A stretch of DNA of 64,000 nt. It comes from Prostheceraeus crozeri. Taxonomy: Eukaryota > Platyhelminthes > Polycladida > Euryleptidae. Below, piece by piece: positions 1 to 12,486 of the stretch. The notes beneath the pieces are model-generated. The model was given only the letters and a program-made list of their open reading frames with translations, did not search any database and was not told the DNA's origin. The DNA lies in the NCBI GenBank assembly GCA_907163375.1, contig CAJQUW010007736.1, forward strand, positions 173,549 to 237,548, given 5' to 3'. Numbering within the stretch: the stretch's first letter is position 1; the number at the start of each line of letters is the position of its first letter. A program made the translations under genes and the position numbers.

Positions 1-1701
1 CAGCCATCATTGTTCCCAAGCTTCCTAAGAAGCTCATGATCATGTGAAATCCACCTAGACGACATACAATATTCATTTTCTTGGAACGAATGATTTCGAT
101 AGCCTTGACCCACAGGGGTTGATACAAGGGGTGTCAATGTTCAACTGCTTTGCTTGACTTTCAATGAATAATAATGTAGAATAAATGCATGATTGATCCG
201 ATGATTTCAAATCAATTATTGGCAAGAAAGTTGTTTCTGAGACAGGAGAAGGACTTCCGCTGGCAACCTGTTGCATGAATCCAGACCAATTCGGTCGATG
301 ATCACTTATGTCGGGGAAAATGTTGCCAGAGTGCCACACGGTTTCTGCAAGTAATTCTGCTGGTAGAGTGAAGGGGTGTTCCAGTTCTATCGTAGGCCTG
401 AAGGTCATGTTACAAAGAGCGGATTTGTGTAATGTTTCGTAGGAGACTAATGGAATTCCTTTGTCAACTATCAATGATGAACTTCCTTGTAATTCTTTGC
501 ATATTATTGTCTTTTTGTGCCTTGGATTTCCTACGCTTTCGATTAACGGATTCGTAACGATCATTATGCCCATTCCATGAAATGTGCCATGGCCATCCAA
601 AGTAGCTACATTGTGGTCAACGTTGTCAGCAACCCATTGGGAAAAGGCTGCCAGAAAAGCTTCGGGCATAAGGTCGTCAATGGTTTCATTCTGAGCAACA
701 GATTTTCTATAGCGTGTAACCTAATCGTACGAGACCGAAAAACCTAGTCTGGCAAGTTCCTTTATGAGCCATTTAGATCCAAACATATGATCTAATTCTA
801 CACCTAGTCCAAACATAATAGGTGAAACTAATGTTCGAGGCTTAGCCGATTTCACGATGCATTGGCCTATTGCAACTTGTTTCAGCAGAGATGGAATGAT
901 ATTTTTCAGAAGTAATCTCAGCGTTTTTGGTATACATGTATATGCAAAACCTTCCTCTATGTCCTTGATTTTGTCCTCTCCCGGATAACAGTCTGTGTCA
1001 AACTTCATTTCTCTTATTTCAGAACGAATGATTCTAGCAGCTGCTTCAACAATTCTTATGGTTTCTTCTTCCGTGGATTCTCTCCGCTCAGTAGACCATG
1101 TACTGTTAATAATAAAGTTTGTCATTTGACGGAAGCAAACTACATTACTCCTTCCTTTTTCTTCAGTGAAGTATATGTGCTCTCCATAGTATTCCTCCAA
1201 TTTCTGCTTTAAGTACTTTGATGAATAAACATCTGTGTCATTTGCCAGTTCCACCATCTTCTCATGCAACTCTTTGACAGAATATAATTCAGCATAAGCT
1301 TCAGTCTCAAGCCAGGTGCATAACTTCTGAAATCGTTGTTGTAGACGAGGATCTTCACGACGCCCGACACACTCAGCTGATGGTTGCATTGATCGACCAC
1401 ACATGAACTTAGTGTGACATTCTTTCTGATATACAGCCTCAACTGCGACGAGATCGATACAGTCATTCAGACGTAATTTTACTTCCAGTGCCCATGGATC
1501 TTTTCGTTGATCACACATTTCGAGAATATTATTTATGATTGTAAGCGTTGCTACATTGCGCACAATGACTGACCGATTTGCAAGTCTCTTACGGTTTGTA
1601 TGAGGTCCATAAGTTTCATTTGGTATATATGCTGATTTTGCGCAGAGGAAACAGTTGCTTTTCCAATCAAACTTGATAAACGTATCTGATCGCGTTTTCA
1701 T
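1..1701 (-). pseudogene. Broken gene of an unnamed multi-copy invertebrate protein family, running off the left edge
   Basis: Two open stretches on the minus strand (1701-721 and 669-73) are in the same frame, separated by a single TAG at 721-723, so they are one gene with a nonsense mutation (about 540 codons visible). The N-terminal part has a cysteine cluster (CFLC, then CHTKFMC); the second part has the motif DNVDHNVATLDGHGTFHGMG. Near 90-120 the frame changes: another minus-strand frame continues with LGGFHMIMSFLGSLG, so a frameshift is also present and the true C-terminus lies beyond base 1. I recognise the DNVDH..TLDGHGTFHGMG and LGGFH..MSFLGS signatures as belonging to a repeated, unannotated family in invertebrate genomes, probably carried by a mobile element, but I cannot name it or give a function. 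No terminal repeats are visible for it inside the window. Confidence 0.6.
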
Positions 1702-2563
1702 ATTAATGTTTTTCGATGTTTCGGCTTTATGCTGATTTAGATTTAAACGTCGCCGATTAGTGAAGTCGCGTCGACACCGTTCATGTACTTTTACATCTTC
1801 TGTCTTAGATAATCGAGAATTATATATACAGAACGCAATCTAGCAAATTCGATAATTAGTGTTTCTAGACCTTTCTGTTTAACTTGTACCAACTTATCAT
1901 ATTCATTGTCTTCAGAAGAACAAATCAAACACTTATCTAACCTGACTTACATTGGAGTGCCTGAAACCAATGGAGATATTGATGTAATTTTTATCTGAAA
2001 TTATAATCAGGCAATCGGCAAAAGGCAATTGGAAGCATTGCTTTCACACCAAGTTGTGTTCAGCAAATTATGAAAACGATCTATCAGTGGATAACTCATC
2101 CAGGATAAATGTCGGTCGTCAGACCCTGAAAAATGTAGCTGCAAACAGACTCATGGGATAGCAGAGCCTCATAAGCTTCCAACCTCCGCACGCTAGTGAC
2201 CAGGAGGCAGATAGACACTAAATTTGGAGACCATCGCCCGTTCATGTTCAGCGGAAATAAAATGGAAGAGAATGAGTGAAACAAAAGCTTCAGTTGATAA
2301 GAGCACTGAAATCCAAATGGGCTGGGCTACCTATACGTTATCATATAATTGATATCGAGGATCGATAGCCTAAAGTCGCAGAAACATATAGTGAAGACTG
2401 AAACCGGTTCAGATAATTAATGAAAATAATTGAATAAGCATTTTACTGTTGGAATTCTACGCAAAATTATGAAATTTGAAGAAAAAAATTGCTTGTAGTG
2501 TTCAACATACAATTTCTGTAGGTTGATCGCAGTGTTTCAATCATTAAATACGTGAAAGTGTTG
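1702..2563. other. No gene seen
   Basis: AT-rich sequence between the broken gene on the left and the hAT element on the right. Only short reading frames without recognisable motifs occur here. Confidence 0.5.
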
Positions 2564-2571
2564 CACTAAGG

Positions 2572-5140
2572 CATGGGTTCCCAAACTTTCTCTTCTCGTG
2601 GCCCTCTTTCCGGAATTCGAAACATCCTGTGGCCCCCACCCATAAATCAAAGCTGATAATTACATATAAATATTTTTGCAATGACAAAAAGCATTCACAA
2701 ATGGCATATACCATTGAATATATTCTAACGATCTATCTATTCAAATAGAAAACTTATCAGGAAAACGTTATCAGTGAGACTTATCAGTGAGATGGGTGAA
2801 GCTGCAAATTTTTCACCAGTTTTTCAACTTGAGGCTCGGTTTTTGAGAGGCAGCAGCGCAAGTCAGGTTGCACATCAAAACGACTGCGATTTTTTGATTT
2901 TATTTGCAGTAGAGCAGAAAAAGCCGTCTCACATAGATAAGTCGAACCGAATGGCAGCAACTCGCGCTTTGTTTCAGCTTTTTCGGCTTTGTTGCAGACG
3001 TGGGTATGACAATCCTATAGAACACCAGAATTCTTGGAGGGAGGCAGCCACCTCGAATTTCATTTTGGCGCCGCCATCGGTCTGTAGAGCCAGGAGCTCA
3101 GATTGGGTGTCATCGTCATCGTCCGAAATTGAAGTCACGTCTGCCGTAAATGGATTACGGACCATTCGTGCAATCGAGCTCGAATCCAAGTCTCGAAAAT
3201 AATGACGGATCTTGTTTTGCATTTCTTGAATATGCTCCAGCATCAGTGTTTGCAAATCTGCACCCACAGTACCAGTCACGGAGCACAAGTGAGGCAGCAT
3301 GGCAACGTTTCCATTCGAAATTTTTCGATGCCAGTTTTCAAGTTTTTTGACGAAAGCTTGTATGGTTTCTGTCATGTCCATCACAAGATGTCCTTTGCCC
3401 TGCAGTTGAAGATTCACCTTATTCAGCTCACTGAAGATATCAACCAGGTATGCGAATTTCTGTTCATCAGCCCAGCCGACACAGAGTTCGTCTTTGTTGT
3501 GGGCTCCATGAAACACTTATCTCCTCTCGAAGGCTGAACATCCTACTGACGACATTTCCTTTGGACAACCACCGCACTGAAGTATAGAAAAGTAAGTTCT
3601 CGTGTGACGAATCCATTTCCTGACACAATTGTCGAAGCAGTCTAGTATTCAAAGCACTTCCTTTGATGTAATTCACAGCTTTGACAATTGAATCAAGGAC
3701 CGCTTTCAAGGACGGTGGAAAAGTTCGCGAAGCCAACTCTGTGTAATGCAGTGCATAAATTTGCATTCAAAATTTTTTTGTTTTACAAGCGCATGAAAAC
3801 CGGATCGTACACCCATCATTGCTGGCGCACCGTCGGTACACACGCCGCATACTTCCTCCCATCGGAGACCGTGTTTCTGAAAGTAGCTATCAATGATATT
3901 CATCACATCTTCACCTCGTGTTGTTGACTTCAAGTCTTCGCAAAAGAGAAGTTATTCCTTGAGGCTTGATTCGCAGGCGTAACGAACGAAGACCAACTGT
4001 GAGCAAGCGGCGACGTCGGTGCTCTCATCAAGTTGGAGGCTAAACATGCCTGCTTGCTTGATTTGCGACACAACTTGCTCCTCGATATCTTCAGACATCT
4101 TCGATATTCTTCTATCTTAATGCATGGCAAAATGAGCTCTTCAGCAATATTATGAGGTTTCTTGTGCTTGGCTATTGAACGATGATATTGATGGCTATTG
4201 ATCGATATGCGGAACGATGCTTCAATACCGGCAGCATTTTGCGCATGCACGACACCATCAGCATCAAGTCTGCGGCGTTTTACCCTGTCTGCCAATCTCT
4301 GGAAGTAAGCTACGTCCTTGTCTTTGTGCTGAGGATGATTTGATTCGAGATGTATTTTCAATTTACTTGGCCTCAACGAATCAACTCCAAGAACTTTGTC
4401 GCAAATCACACATTGTGGCTTCTCAACACCTTTATCCATGATATTAGTAAAGCCGAATTTCAAGTACTCCTCAGAATACTTGCGCTTTTTGGTTGCCGAA
4501 GACATCCAATTCTTGGATTCGAAGAATAAGGGTAAAAGTAAATCTTATTGTGACGAAGGAAGACGAAGCACAAACGGCGAATATATCGGTGAGAAAAGAA
4601 GAGAGCGGTTTATTTCACTATCGATGAAGCGTAGAGTACTGAGTGTAACGGTGGTCGACCTGTCGCGAGGATTAGTGCAATGCGAGTGTCAGCCAAACTA
4701 GCTCCTGGAGGAGATCAAGGCAGGCTGACTCACAAGTAGAAATAGATAATTCGACTCCTAAAGGAGCGCGACCGCGATCATAGGAGAGATCGCGATCGAT
4801 GGAGGAAAGTGCGTCCTGCAAACTGGCTGGCTGTCTGGCTTTCCCCAATTTTGCGCGCGCGTAGCAAGCGCTTCCGGTATCGATGGATGTTCACACCGAT
4901 ATGTTTCCGTCATCGACGCCTGTTTAGTTGTGCCATCAATACTCTGTCTCCTCAAATAATTGAAATTGCGTCTGCCTGGATTTTACTAACGTCTGAAAAT
5001 GAGTGAAGAATAAACGAGTAAAGAATTATTTCATTCAGAAATTTGCCTTTTGCCTTTGAAATGTGAATGCACCCGTGGCCCCTTCAAATGGGCTCCATGG
5101 CCCCTTGGGGGAGCCATGGCCCCCACTTTGGGAACCGTTG
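2572..5140 (-). mobile_element. hAT DNA transposon (ZBED5/FAM200-like), complete ends, inactivated
   Basis: The element is 2,569 bp. Its left end begins CATGGGTTCCCAAACTT and its right end, read inward on the other strand, begins CAACGGTTCCCAAAGT, the imperfect short inverted repeats usual for hAT elements. It is flanked by a perfect 8-bp direct duplication CACTAAGG at 2564-2571 and 5141-5148, the target-site length of the hAT superfamily. The transposase is on the minus strand (4505-2784) and is broken by frameshifts, so the copy cannot move itself. The 4,506-5,140 stretch is its untranslated 5' region, with repeated 'tggcccc' blocks close to the end. Confidence 0.88.
2784..4505 (-). pseudogene. 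hAT transposase, BED zinc finger type, frameshifted
   Basis: Translation starts at an ATG at 4505 with a basic tail and a BED-type zinc finger (CVIC ... HLESNHPQH) followed by KDKDVAYFQRL, as in ZBED5/FAM200-like proteins. Reading then passes through different frames: a segment with VCTDGAPAMMG (RNase H-like catalytic region, Asp in CTDGAPAM), one with TSVRWLSKGNV (the RW motif typical of hAT), then the C-terminal part, where the hATC dimerisation signature LPFGSTYLCETAFSALLQIK lies in another frame near 2,860-2,940. The gene ends QLHPSH with a TGA at 2784-2786. At least three frameshifts separate these pieces. The product would bind element ends and catalyse excision and integration; this copy is dead. 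Confidence 0.85.
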
Positions 5141-5148
5141 CACTAAGG

Positions 5149-6660
5149 AGTGCGGCAGACAATAACTTCAGACAACTTCTCTGCATAGCAAAATAATTTC
5201 GGTCGAACCTGAACATTTGCAACCCTGTAGCTTCCAGAAATTAAAACGACGTGAAACAAAATCAAGTTATAAATCATGATTGATTCATGTTTAGCAGTCA
5301 GGATGTAGGATACATGTTATAGGATTCTGTCTTAGTCTCTTGATTGGAAGTTTACAGATAATCGCCATTCGCGAAAAAACAATACATTGTCCTACATTTA
5401 GTCTAAAATGTGTCACATTTGAGGAATTTCTCTTAGTTTAGCTATATTTGAGGATTTGAGTAAAAAAAATGTTTTGAGGAATCTGAGGCATTTGAGGAGC
5501 AATCACAGGCCTGACAGTTGCATTCAATTATTTTTGAAAGAAACATTGGGGCAATTAAGTGATAATGATATATGCTATGCTGATTATTTAGAAATCGAGA
5601 TCTTTATTTGGCCAATTACGAAGAAATGAAAAATTTTGACAGCCGTTGTTAGACAATATATAAACGTCTGACACACACGTAGTCACACGCCAATGAGGCT
5701 TCATTGAATAATTTAGGTTTTCCTTCAGATATATGCCCTACTTTGCAGCATCGGATTTCAGAATGCCGGGAGATGTGATTCAAAATCGAAGGAATCGACA
5801 AAAATCTGTAACACCAACTGATCTGCATTATCCTACAACCAAGCATCAGAAGTCTAAATTTTCATACCAAGCTAATGATATGCAGAATTGCAGATGCAGG
5901 AAAGAGCGCTGTCAATGTATTAATTGACAACTTAATAGGAACTGCATGAATTTCCTTATCACTTCAAGAGCGGCAAATACGCAGTTCAGTTCGAAGGTAG
6001 CTACTTAAACCTCGTCATTCAAAATTTTGAATGCACTGATAAGAAGAAATAGTTTCAAAACAGGATTTTCATTGTTTTTCTTTGGCATTATTCGCATGTT
6101 ATAATATTTCTTACAAACTGCATAAGTATCCGCATCGGCACATACGAGATCCGTATTGGCATACGACGCAGGGAATGTTTTTGTTAATTAAAGTAGCAAT
6201 TTTTATATCTTCGTTTCGATAAATTTTCATGGAAATATCTGGGTCTCTCTCGAACTTCATTCACATATGACACATTTCCCAAATTGTAATTCTATATTTG
6301 AAGCTTAACACTAAGCAGAATTTGAGCTGAATACCTGTACTCTTAACATCATATTATCTAGATAAAAATCGGATGCATGTAGCGAAATTGATGTTGGCTC
6401 ATTCACGCATAAAATGATCGCTCACCCGTTCTAGCAACAAGACACAGGAGCACAGGATGCGAATCTACACAATGAATATGCGGCTCTTAATACAATACAT
6501 GCACTGAAGGGGAAAGGATGAATGAAATAATGAGATACGAAACAAAACACCCGCACAAGTTTAAAAATTCTTCAAAATGTATTAGATACTTTTCGGACAT
6601 TCGGGCGTGAGTTGATAACACATGAAGCACAATTTTATACTCCTATGCATCTCCTTTTAT
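5149..6660. other. No gene seen
   Basis: AT-rich intergenic or intronic DNA. The short plus-strand frame at 5733-5927 and the minus-strand frame at 5846-5649 show no recognisable motif. It may be part of an intron of the LYSMD-like gene whose first exon lies at 16.7 kb and reads toward this region. Confidence 0.4.
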
Positions 6661-6828
6661 AAGTAGCTTGGACATGATGCTATTGTATTGTCCTTTTTCT
6701 ATTCCCTTGCGGATTGGTGGGGCCTTTTTTGTTCATCAATAAAACTGCTGTTTTGGTACTTTATATCATTCGCTCAATTGATGTACCTACGTGTGAACTT
6801 TTCATGGTAGCAGAACGTGGTTGCGAAA

Positions 6829-8260
6829 ATGTCCGATTCACACGATTCTTCGGAGAAGATGGAGATGAGGGTCACAACCGCGTGGAGATCCGAGAAGCTT
6901 AGCTACGAAGCGTGGAAACTCGAAGTCAAATTATGGGACGAATGGAAAACAGTGCCAGAAAACAAGGGTGGTAGACTGACTTTGATTTTTCTTCTTATTG
7001 ACCATCTTTCTGGGGCTAGGGAGAGAATTAGACTGACCATTCAAAACGGAGATGCTGACATCAACTGCGACGCTGGGGTTGTAGAAATTCTTCATGAATT
7101 AGATAAGAGATTCCAGAAAGATTGCAAGGTTGCATGTGAGTCGTGGACAGACTTCATTAGCTATCGCAAGATGAGCGAAAGATTGTCAGATTATATATAA
7201 TAGAATTCGAGAAGAAAGCTAACATTTTGAAGAAGTCAATGACCGCTTTACCGGATGCAATTTTGGTTATGGTTAGACTGTTATGGTTATGTGGTTGGTT
7301 TTGGTTGAACTTGTGTCAATATGATCGCCAAATAGTCCTTACTGCTATTGACTTATAAACGGCATGAACTTTTTTCACAAATGAAGATGGCGTTGCGGGA
7401 AATTTCATATGGATACCGGGACAGTTACCCAGTCAAGTGCTACAGCTCGTTTAGAGGAACTGCAAATCAAAGAAGACAGTGCGAATGCGGCTTCAGTTGA
7501 CGAAGTTTACGCAACCAGATAATTCAGAAACCATCGTGCAGCTAACATGGGATATTTTGGCAGATACGGAAACCGTGGAATGGACAGAGGCCATCCTTGT
7601 CGGTTTTAAAAGAATTCTCAGAGAAGATTTCAAGGGAGTTTCATCGAACCACGAAGCAGGAATACTCAATAGAGCAAGACGAATCCAACTGATTCTTTCG
7701 GAAACATAATGAGAAGCAGTATTTGCGAATCAATCACGCATTTCAGAAGAGACTGTCCGGATGCTGCAGAGCACAGATTCATCAGAAAAGGACAATCCAA
7801 TGAAAGAAGCCATGAAAATTTAGTCTTTAGTTGAAAAGCAGGTTCTGAGGGTGAGGCAGCAAATGCATCAATTTTGGATAGTGCCTGTACGAAAGCTGTA
7901 GCCGGAAAAGCTTGGAAATACTTTTCTCGAATCTCTTTCTGAAAAAGAGAGGCAGGAAGTACTCACTTTCCAGGTGGTACGACTTTCAAATTCGGCGGTG
8001 AGACGAAACACGAATCCATCGAGAACACAAAAAATACCAGTGACGATTGTTGGAAAGCGCGCGATAATCACAGATGTTGCGAAAAGCGACGTACCGTTAC
8101 TTCTAAGAAAACCAGACATGAAGTGGCTTGGAGTTCAACTTGACCTTCAAAATGATACAGCAAATATTCTTGAAACCAGAATTCATTTAGATTCTACTAG
8201 CTCAGGACATTATTGCTTACCACCGCATGGAAATGAAGTTCCCATCGAAGTCTACAGTAC
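6829..8260 (+). pseudogene. copia-type Gag and protease region, broken
   Basis: From the ATG at 6829 a frame of about 124 codons has WRSEKLSYEAWKLEVKLWDEW, a Gag start typical of this invertebrate copia group. After a stop at 7198 the homology continues in other frames: around 7,390-7,500 a Gag stretch with ISYGYRDSYPVKC-like frameshifted sequence, and near 7,725-7,770 a zinc knuckle remnant ICESITHFRRDCPD that binds RNA in the intact protein (first cysteine lost). At about 7,872 the aspartic protease site reads LDSACTKAVAG. Further on, VTIVGKRAIITDVAKSDVP and LLLRKPDMKWLGVQLDL (7,974-8,351) form the protease-integrase linker. Several stops and shifts make it non-functional. Confidence 0.65.
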
Positions 8261-9720
8261 ATGTCAATCGAGGAAGAGACGCCAGAGGAAAAGAAGAAGA
8301 TTGTGCAGAAGTTACACCGCCAATTTGCGCATCCATCAACTAAAAGTCTGAAGCAGTTGATGATTAATGCAGACATATACGATGAGATAGAAAATCAGAT
8401 TGTCACGGTTTCAGCTAATTGTGAAGTTTGCAAGAGATATCAGAAAACTTCTCCTCGCCCGGTGGTTTGTCTTCCCCCTACAACTAAGTTCAACGGAACC
8501 GATGCAGTGGAGTTAAAGGAGTTTAGAAAAGGTACATATTTCTTGCATTTGATTGATCTTCACACTAGATTTTCCATGGCAGGGTGGGATAACTAGGAAG
8601 TTGCCAACGGCTATCGTTGAGAATGTGATAACAATGTGGATTGCGTGAAGAGCAACTGAGAAATTTCTCAACGACAAAGGAGAATTCTGCAACGAGGTGT
8701 TCCGTGAAATACCACAGCAGTTGAATTTGGAAATTTGCAATACAAGCGCTGTGGTACAACAGATTTGTTGTACAAATGGGGATTTTCCAGCAGCAATAAA
8801 AGCAGCAAATAAAATAGCAAAATGACCACTTTTCATCGCAAATTGTACTTAAATAATTTTGAATGCAAACCAAGGCCTTTCTGTAGGAACAACCTACCGT
8901 CATCAGGGAAACAATCTAACTGAAGGGTACATGCACATAAATTTTTGCCTTTAGTAGTTATATCATTTCTTTGGTGTTTTGAACATAGTCTTTGCTGACC
9001 ATAGATTTATCTAGGTTTTATAGTACTCTATCGCTTGATAATTTTGAATATCTTTTGTAGAAATTTAAGTGCATGTACCCTTCAGTTAGATTGTTTCCCT
9101 GATGACGGTAGGTTGTTCCTACAGAAAGGCCTTGGTTTGCATTCAAAATTATTTAAGTACAATTTGCGATGAAAAGTGGTCATTTTGCTATTTTATTTGC
9201 TACAAAAAATGGAGATTTGTGAGAGAAATCATGCCGTAACAGATGCCGCAATTAGTAAAATGCTAGATGATCCAGAAAGGAACATTGGAATTGCTTTAGC
9301 ATGGGTGTTAATGCAAAAAACGCAGTGGTGAATCACAGCGGTTTTCACCATACCAACTGTTTCACGGACAGAACCCAAATTTACCATCCGTATTGAATGA
9401 CACGACTCCTGCATTAGATAATTTCGTATGTAGTGAAAGCGTGGCAAAGCATCTGAATGATCTCCATGCAGCTCGACGAGCGTGTGTCAAAGCAGAATCA
9501 TCAGAAAGGATTAAACGAGCTCTGAGACATCAAATCAGAACGGTTGATGAAATCTTTCATAGGCCTTTTTGAAAAAGTTTTTTTCGCTTGAAAAAAACCT
9601 TTCACGGTATTTTTCAAACGAGATGACAGCAATCGGTGGCGTGGACCTGGATCAGTGACAGATCAGGACAACCTTGTGTTAGACAAGGTGATCAGATTTT
9701 GAGGTTTTTAACGTGTAGAT
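8261..9720 (+). pseudogene. copia-type integrase, interrupted by a palindromic insertion
   Basis: The zinc-binding HHCC part is intact in 8261-8596: LHRQFAHP, then CEVCKRYQKTSPRPVVCLPP. The core continues with FLHLIDLHTRFSMAG (first catalytic Asp) and, after stops, with a FLNDKGEFCNEVFRE segment (second catalytic Asp in ND). The integrase then breaks at the foldback sequence 8,804-9,201 and resumes at about 9,210 with EICERNHAVTDAAISKML (third acidic residue in ICERN), IGIALAWVL and, in another frame, the GFSPYQLFHGQNP region near 9,340. It ends in a basic RALRHQIR tail near 9,530. The intact enzyme would join element cDNA to the genome. Confidence 0.65.
8804..9201. repeat. Long palindrome (foldback element) inside the integrase
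   Basis: The arm 8,804-8,946 is repeated in reverse complement at 9,060-9,201 with very few mismatches, around a spacer of about 113 bases. It interrupts the copia integrase frame between TNGD (about 8,771) and the resumed NG-EICERN. The bases TGGGGATT before it and TGGAGATT after it could be an 8-bp target duplication with one mismatch. It may be a MITE or foldback transposon, or an inverted duplication. No coding capacity. Confidence 0.7.
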
Positions 9721-9974
9721 TAGTAGAAGTTGGACAAGAGTTTGTTTCAAAAGAAGTACCCACAGGGTTGCCAAACTCGTCCAGAAAAAAATCCGGACGC
9801 TCTAATGTAATCAGAGTAAATATAAACATTAATTGCCTTCTATACTTAACTGTGAATGGAAAATAATCATTATGCGTAAGATTGTCATCAATATCATGCG
9901 TATCTCTTTTCCTCGTCATTCATAAATGACAGGTGATTTTGAATGAAAAATCGCAGCTTTTATGAACCCGCAAT

Positions 9975-10765
9975 ATATTCAATTAACAAATACATCAATA
10001 AATCTCAGAAGCCTTGAGAATATTTCACAAATCCTTTTAACAAATATAGGCAGTACAAAGCTATATAAAAATTGATCAGCGCGTCTATGATTTCGTTAAA
10101 TGATTGAATCAACAAATCTATAAAAATATACATTAGTGCGCCTATGATTGTGCTAAGAATCAACAAATCTATTAAGAATACAGCGGTGTATCTATAATTG
10201 CGCTACCAGAAAAACAAATCTTTATAAAAGTACATCAGAGCGCCTGATTGCGCTACCAGAAAAACAAATCTTCATAAAAGTACATCAGTGCGCCTATGGT
10301 TGGGTTATGAATCAACAAATCTACATACAAATACATCAGTGCGCCTATGATTGCGCTACCAGAAAAACAAATCTACATACAAATACATCAGTGCGCCTAT
10401 GATTGCGCTACCAGAAAAACAAATCCATATACAAATACATCAGTGCGCCTATGATTGCGCTACCAGAAAAAACAAATCTTCATAAAAGTACATCAGTGCG
10501 CCTATGGTTGGGTTATGAATCAACAAATCCACATACAAATACATCAGTGCGCCTATGATTGCGTTACCAGAAAAACAAATCTATATACAAATACAACAGT
10601 GCGCCTATGGTTGCGCTACCAGAAAAACAAATCTTCATAAAAGTACATCAGTGCGCCTATGGTTGGGTTATGAATCAACAAATCTATAATGAATACAACG
10701 TTGCATCTGTGATTGCGTTACCAGAAAACAAGTCTATATAATCATACATCACTGATAGACAAATG
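9975..10765. repeat. Minisatellite, about 52-bp unit, roughly 15 copies
   Basis: The motif CAGTGCGCCTATG recurs at 10286, 10337, 10389, 10441, 10494 and 10545 and onward, giving spacings of 51-53 bases. Units share CTACCAGAAAAACAAATC and fall into two main types (one with GGTTGGGTTATGAATCAAC). Units toward both ends are more diverged, as is usual for arrays that expand by unequal exchange in the middle. Short reading frames on both strands in this stretch are by-products of the repeat. Confidence 0.9.
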
Positions 10766-10891
10766 ATCACTATCAATAAAAACACGTCAAGTACAAACAA
10801 TCTAGCTCACTGAAATCTGTCCATAAAAACAATCCGATAAAAAATTCTTCTTTGGCAAAAACAATTCTTTAAATAGTCTAAAAATTTACGT

Positions 10892-12486
10892 TCATGATTC
10901 TTCATCATCACTAGCACTATCGTGCTCATATGATTGGAAGTATCGCCGGGATGAGCTTCGAGCTAAGTCGATGAGGGACTGAGTTACTGAAAAATGTTGT
11001 AATCCATCGATATTTTTCAAGTGAGATCGCACTCGCCGAGTTTCGGGTTGGAGACGATTTCTGTCCTTTGTGACTACAGCTGCATTTACACTAAATCCTC
11101 TTTCCTCAGCAGCATTGTGTGGCTGAATACAAAGCAATGCCTGCACAAGAACTTTGATCAGCGGATATTTGTGCTTTTCGAATATCTTGCTCCAATAAGC
11201 ATCTAGCCGTTCTTCTTTGAGTGGCTGAATATCATTGTTGATTGCCAGCTGTTTCCATTCCTCGATTAATGGTTGCATGGCATCAACTTTTATTGTGGGA
11301 ATGAGACCTGCAAGAAACGTCAAGTTTTTCAATTTTGTTGTCTTGTCCTTATCCGACTGAAACGTGCGGTTTTGTGGACACAGCAATGTCAACTTTCGCC
11401 ACAAACGCATGAATTCTTTTTGATTAAGTTTGAGATTGCTCATGGTTGCGTGGAAAGCCTCCAAATAAAAAGCCTTCGCTTCGAGTTTGAAATGAGTCAT
11501 TTCGGCAGACTGCAAATTTTTCAGACATAAACGTTCGGTTCGGTGGCCAATGTCAACGTCTGATGAGTGATTTTCAGGGGCCGTGCTTGATGTTGAAATC
11601 TTCGACACGACGATGTCTTCACAGACAGAAGGCAGCAAAAATCGTCCGCCTAGAGAAGCCATCATACCACAAATTCTATACACATACTCCGGCCCAATGG
11701 GATCGTCTCTCTGTAAAAATAATTGCATTTCTTGAAATAGGGGAAGTGCTTCCGATAGAAAAAGGAGGTAGATGTCTGTCTTCTTTGATGCAAATGCGCT
11801 GCGAAGTCGCTCATACCGATCATTCTTTGCCGAATCTGCCAATCCTTTTTTGGGCAAATAGTGGACGAAATAGGTTCGAAGCGCATCAAGGAGCGTGAGA
11901 ACTCGATTCACAAAATGAAGGTCAAAAACCTCGTCCCACTATGATCAATTAGTTTCAAGTTCGGTAAATCCAGCTCGTCTCGCAGAGCAGCGAATTCTTC
12001 GGATCTGAGAGCTTGCCCTTAAAAGAAATACTTCATGTCGAGTGCAAATTGAAGCACATTGAATTTCAGTTTGCCCATAGCTTTTTCCACGCAGTTGTGC
12101 AATGTATGTAGCTTGCAAGAACCAAAGTCTATAACATCCGGATTAGAAGATGAGATCAGTTTTATGAAGGCTGTCATAACATGCGGCTCGTCGCGGTTGA
12201 TGGCAAGTACGTTTTTGGCTGACATGTTCACGGTTTTCAGAAAATTCATTACTTCAGCATGAATTATCTGAGCACTACAAAGTTTGGGTGGCGCTCGGTT
12301 TCCTGCAAGAGCCTCAATCACATCTTTCCGGTCTATTTTCATGTAAATCGAGGCCAGGAATTCTACACGGATTCTTTGCTGATTGGAGCACCAGAAAATA
12401 GCAGTCAAAACGAGCTGCTTGTACCCAGATGAATTGTTCGTCTCATCTAGGCAAAGTGTGAACAAACATGCAAATCCGAGCTTCAT
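10892..12486 (-). pseudogene. hAT-like transposase, two open pieces with a frameshift
   Basis: The 12486-12019 piece has CLDETNNSSGYKQLVLTAIF (first catalytic Asp region of this group) and DFGSCKLHTLHNCVEKAMG with LKFNVLQFALDMKYFF, a block I know from arthropod and other invertebrate hAT-like transposases. Between 12,018 and 11,912 the similarity continues in a different frame (RDELDLPNLKLIDHSGTRF). The 11911-10892 piece has RVLTLLDALRTYFVHYLPKK and near the C-terminus HNAAEERGFSVNAAVV, the region equivalent to the hATC motif, then an acidic tail. No ATG-initiated N-terminal DNA-binding domain was recognised upstream of 12,486. Inactive because of the frameshift and stop at 12,019. Confidence 0.72.

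Noticed and set aside
10455-10741. Short plus-strand frames with repeated QCAYG words
   Set aside because: They are translations of the 52-bp minisatellite, not genes.
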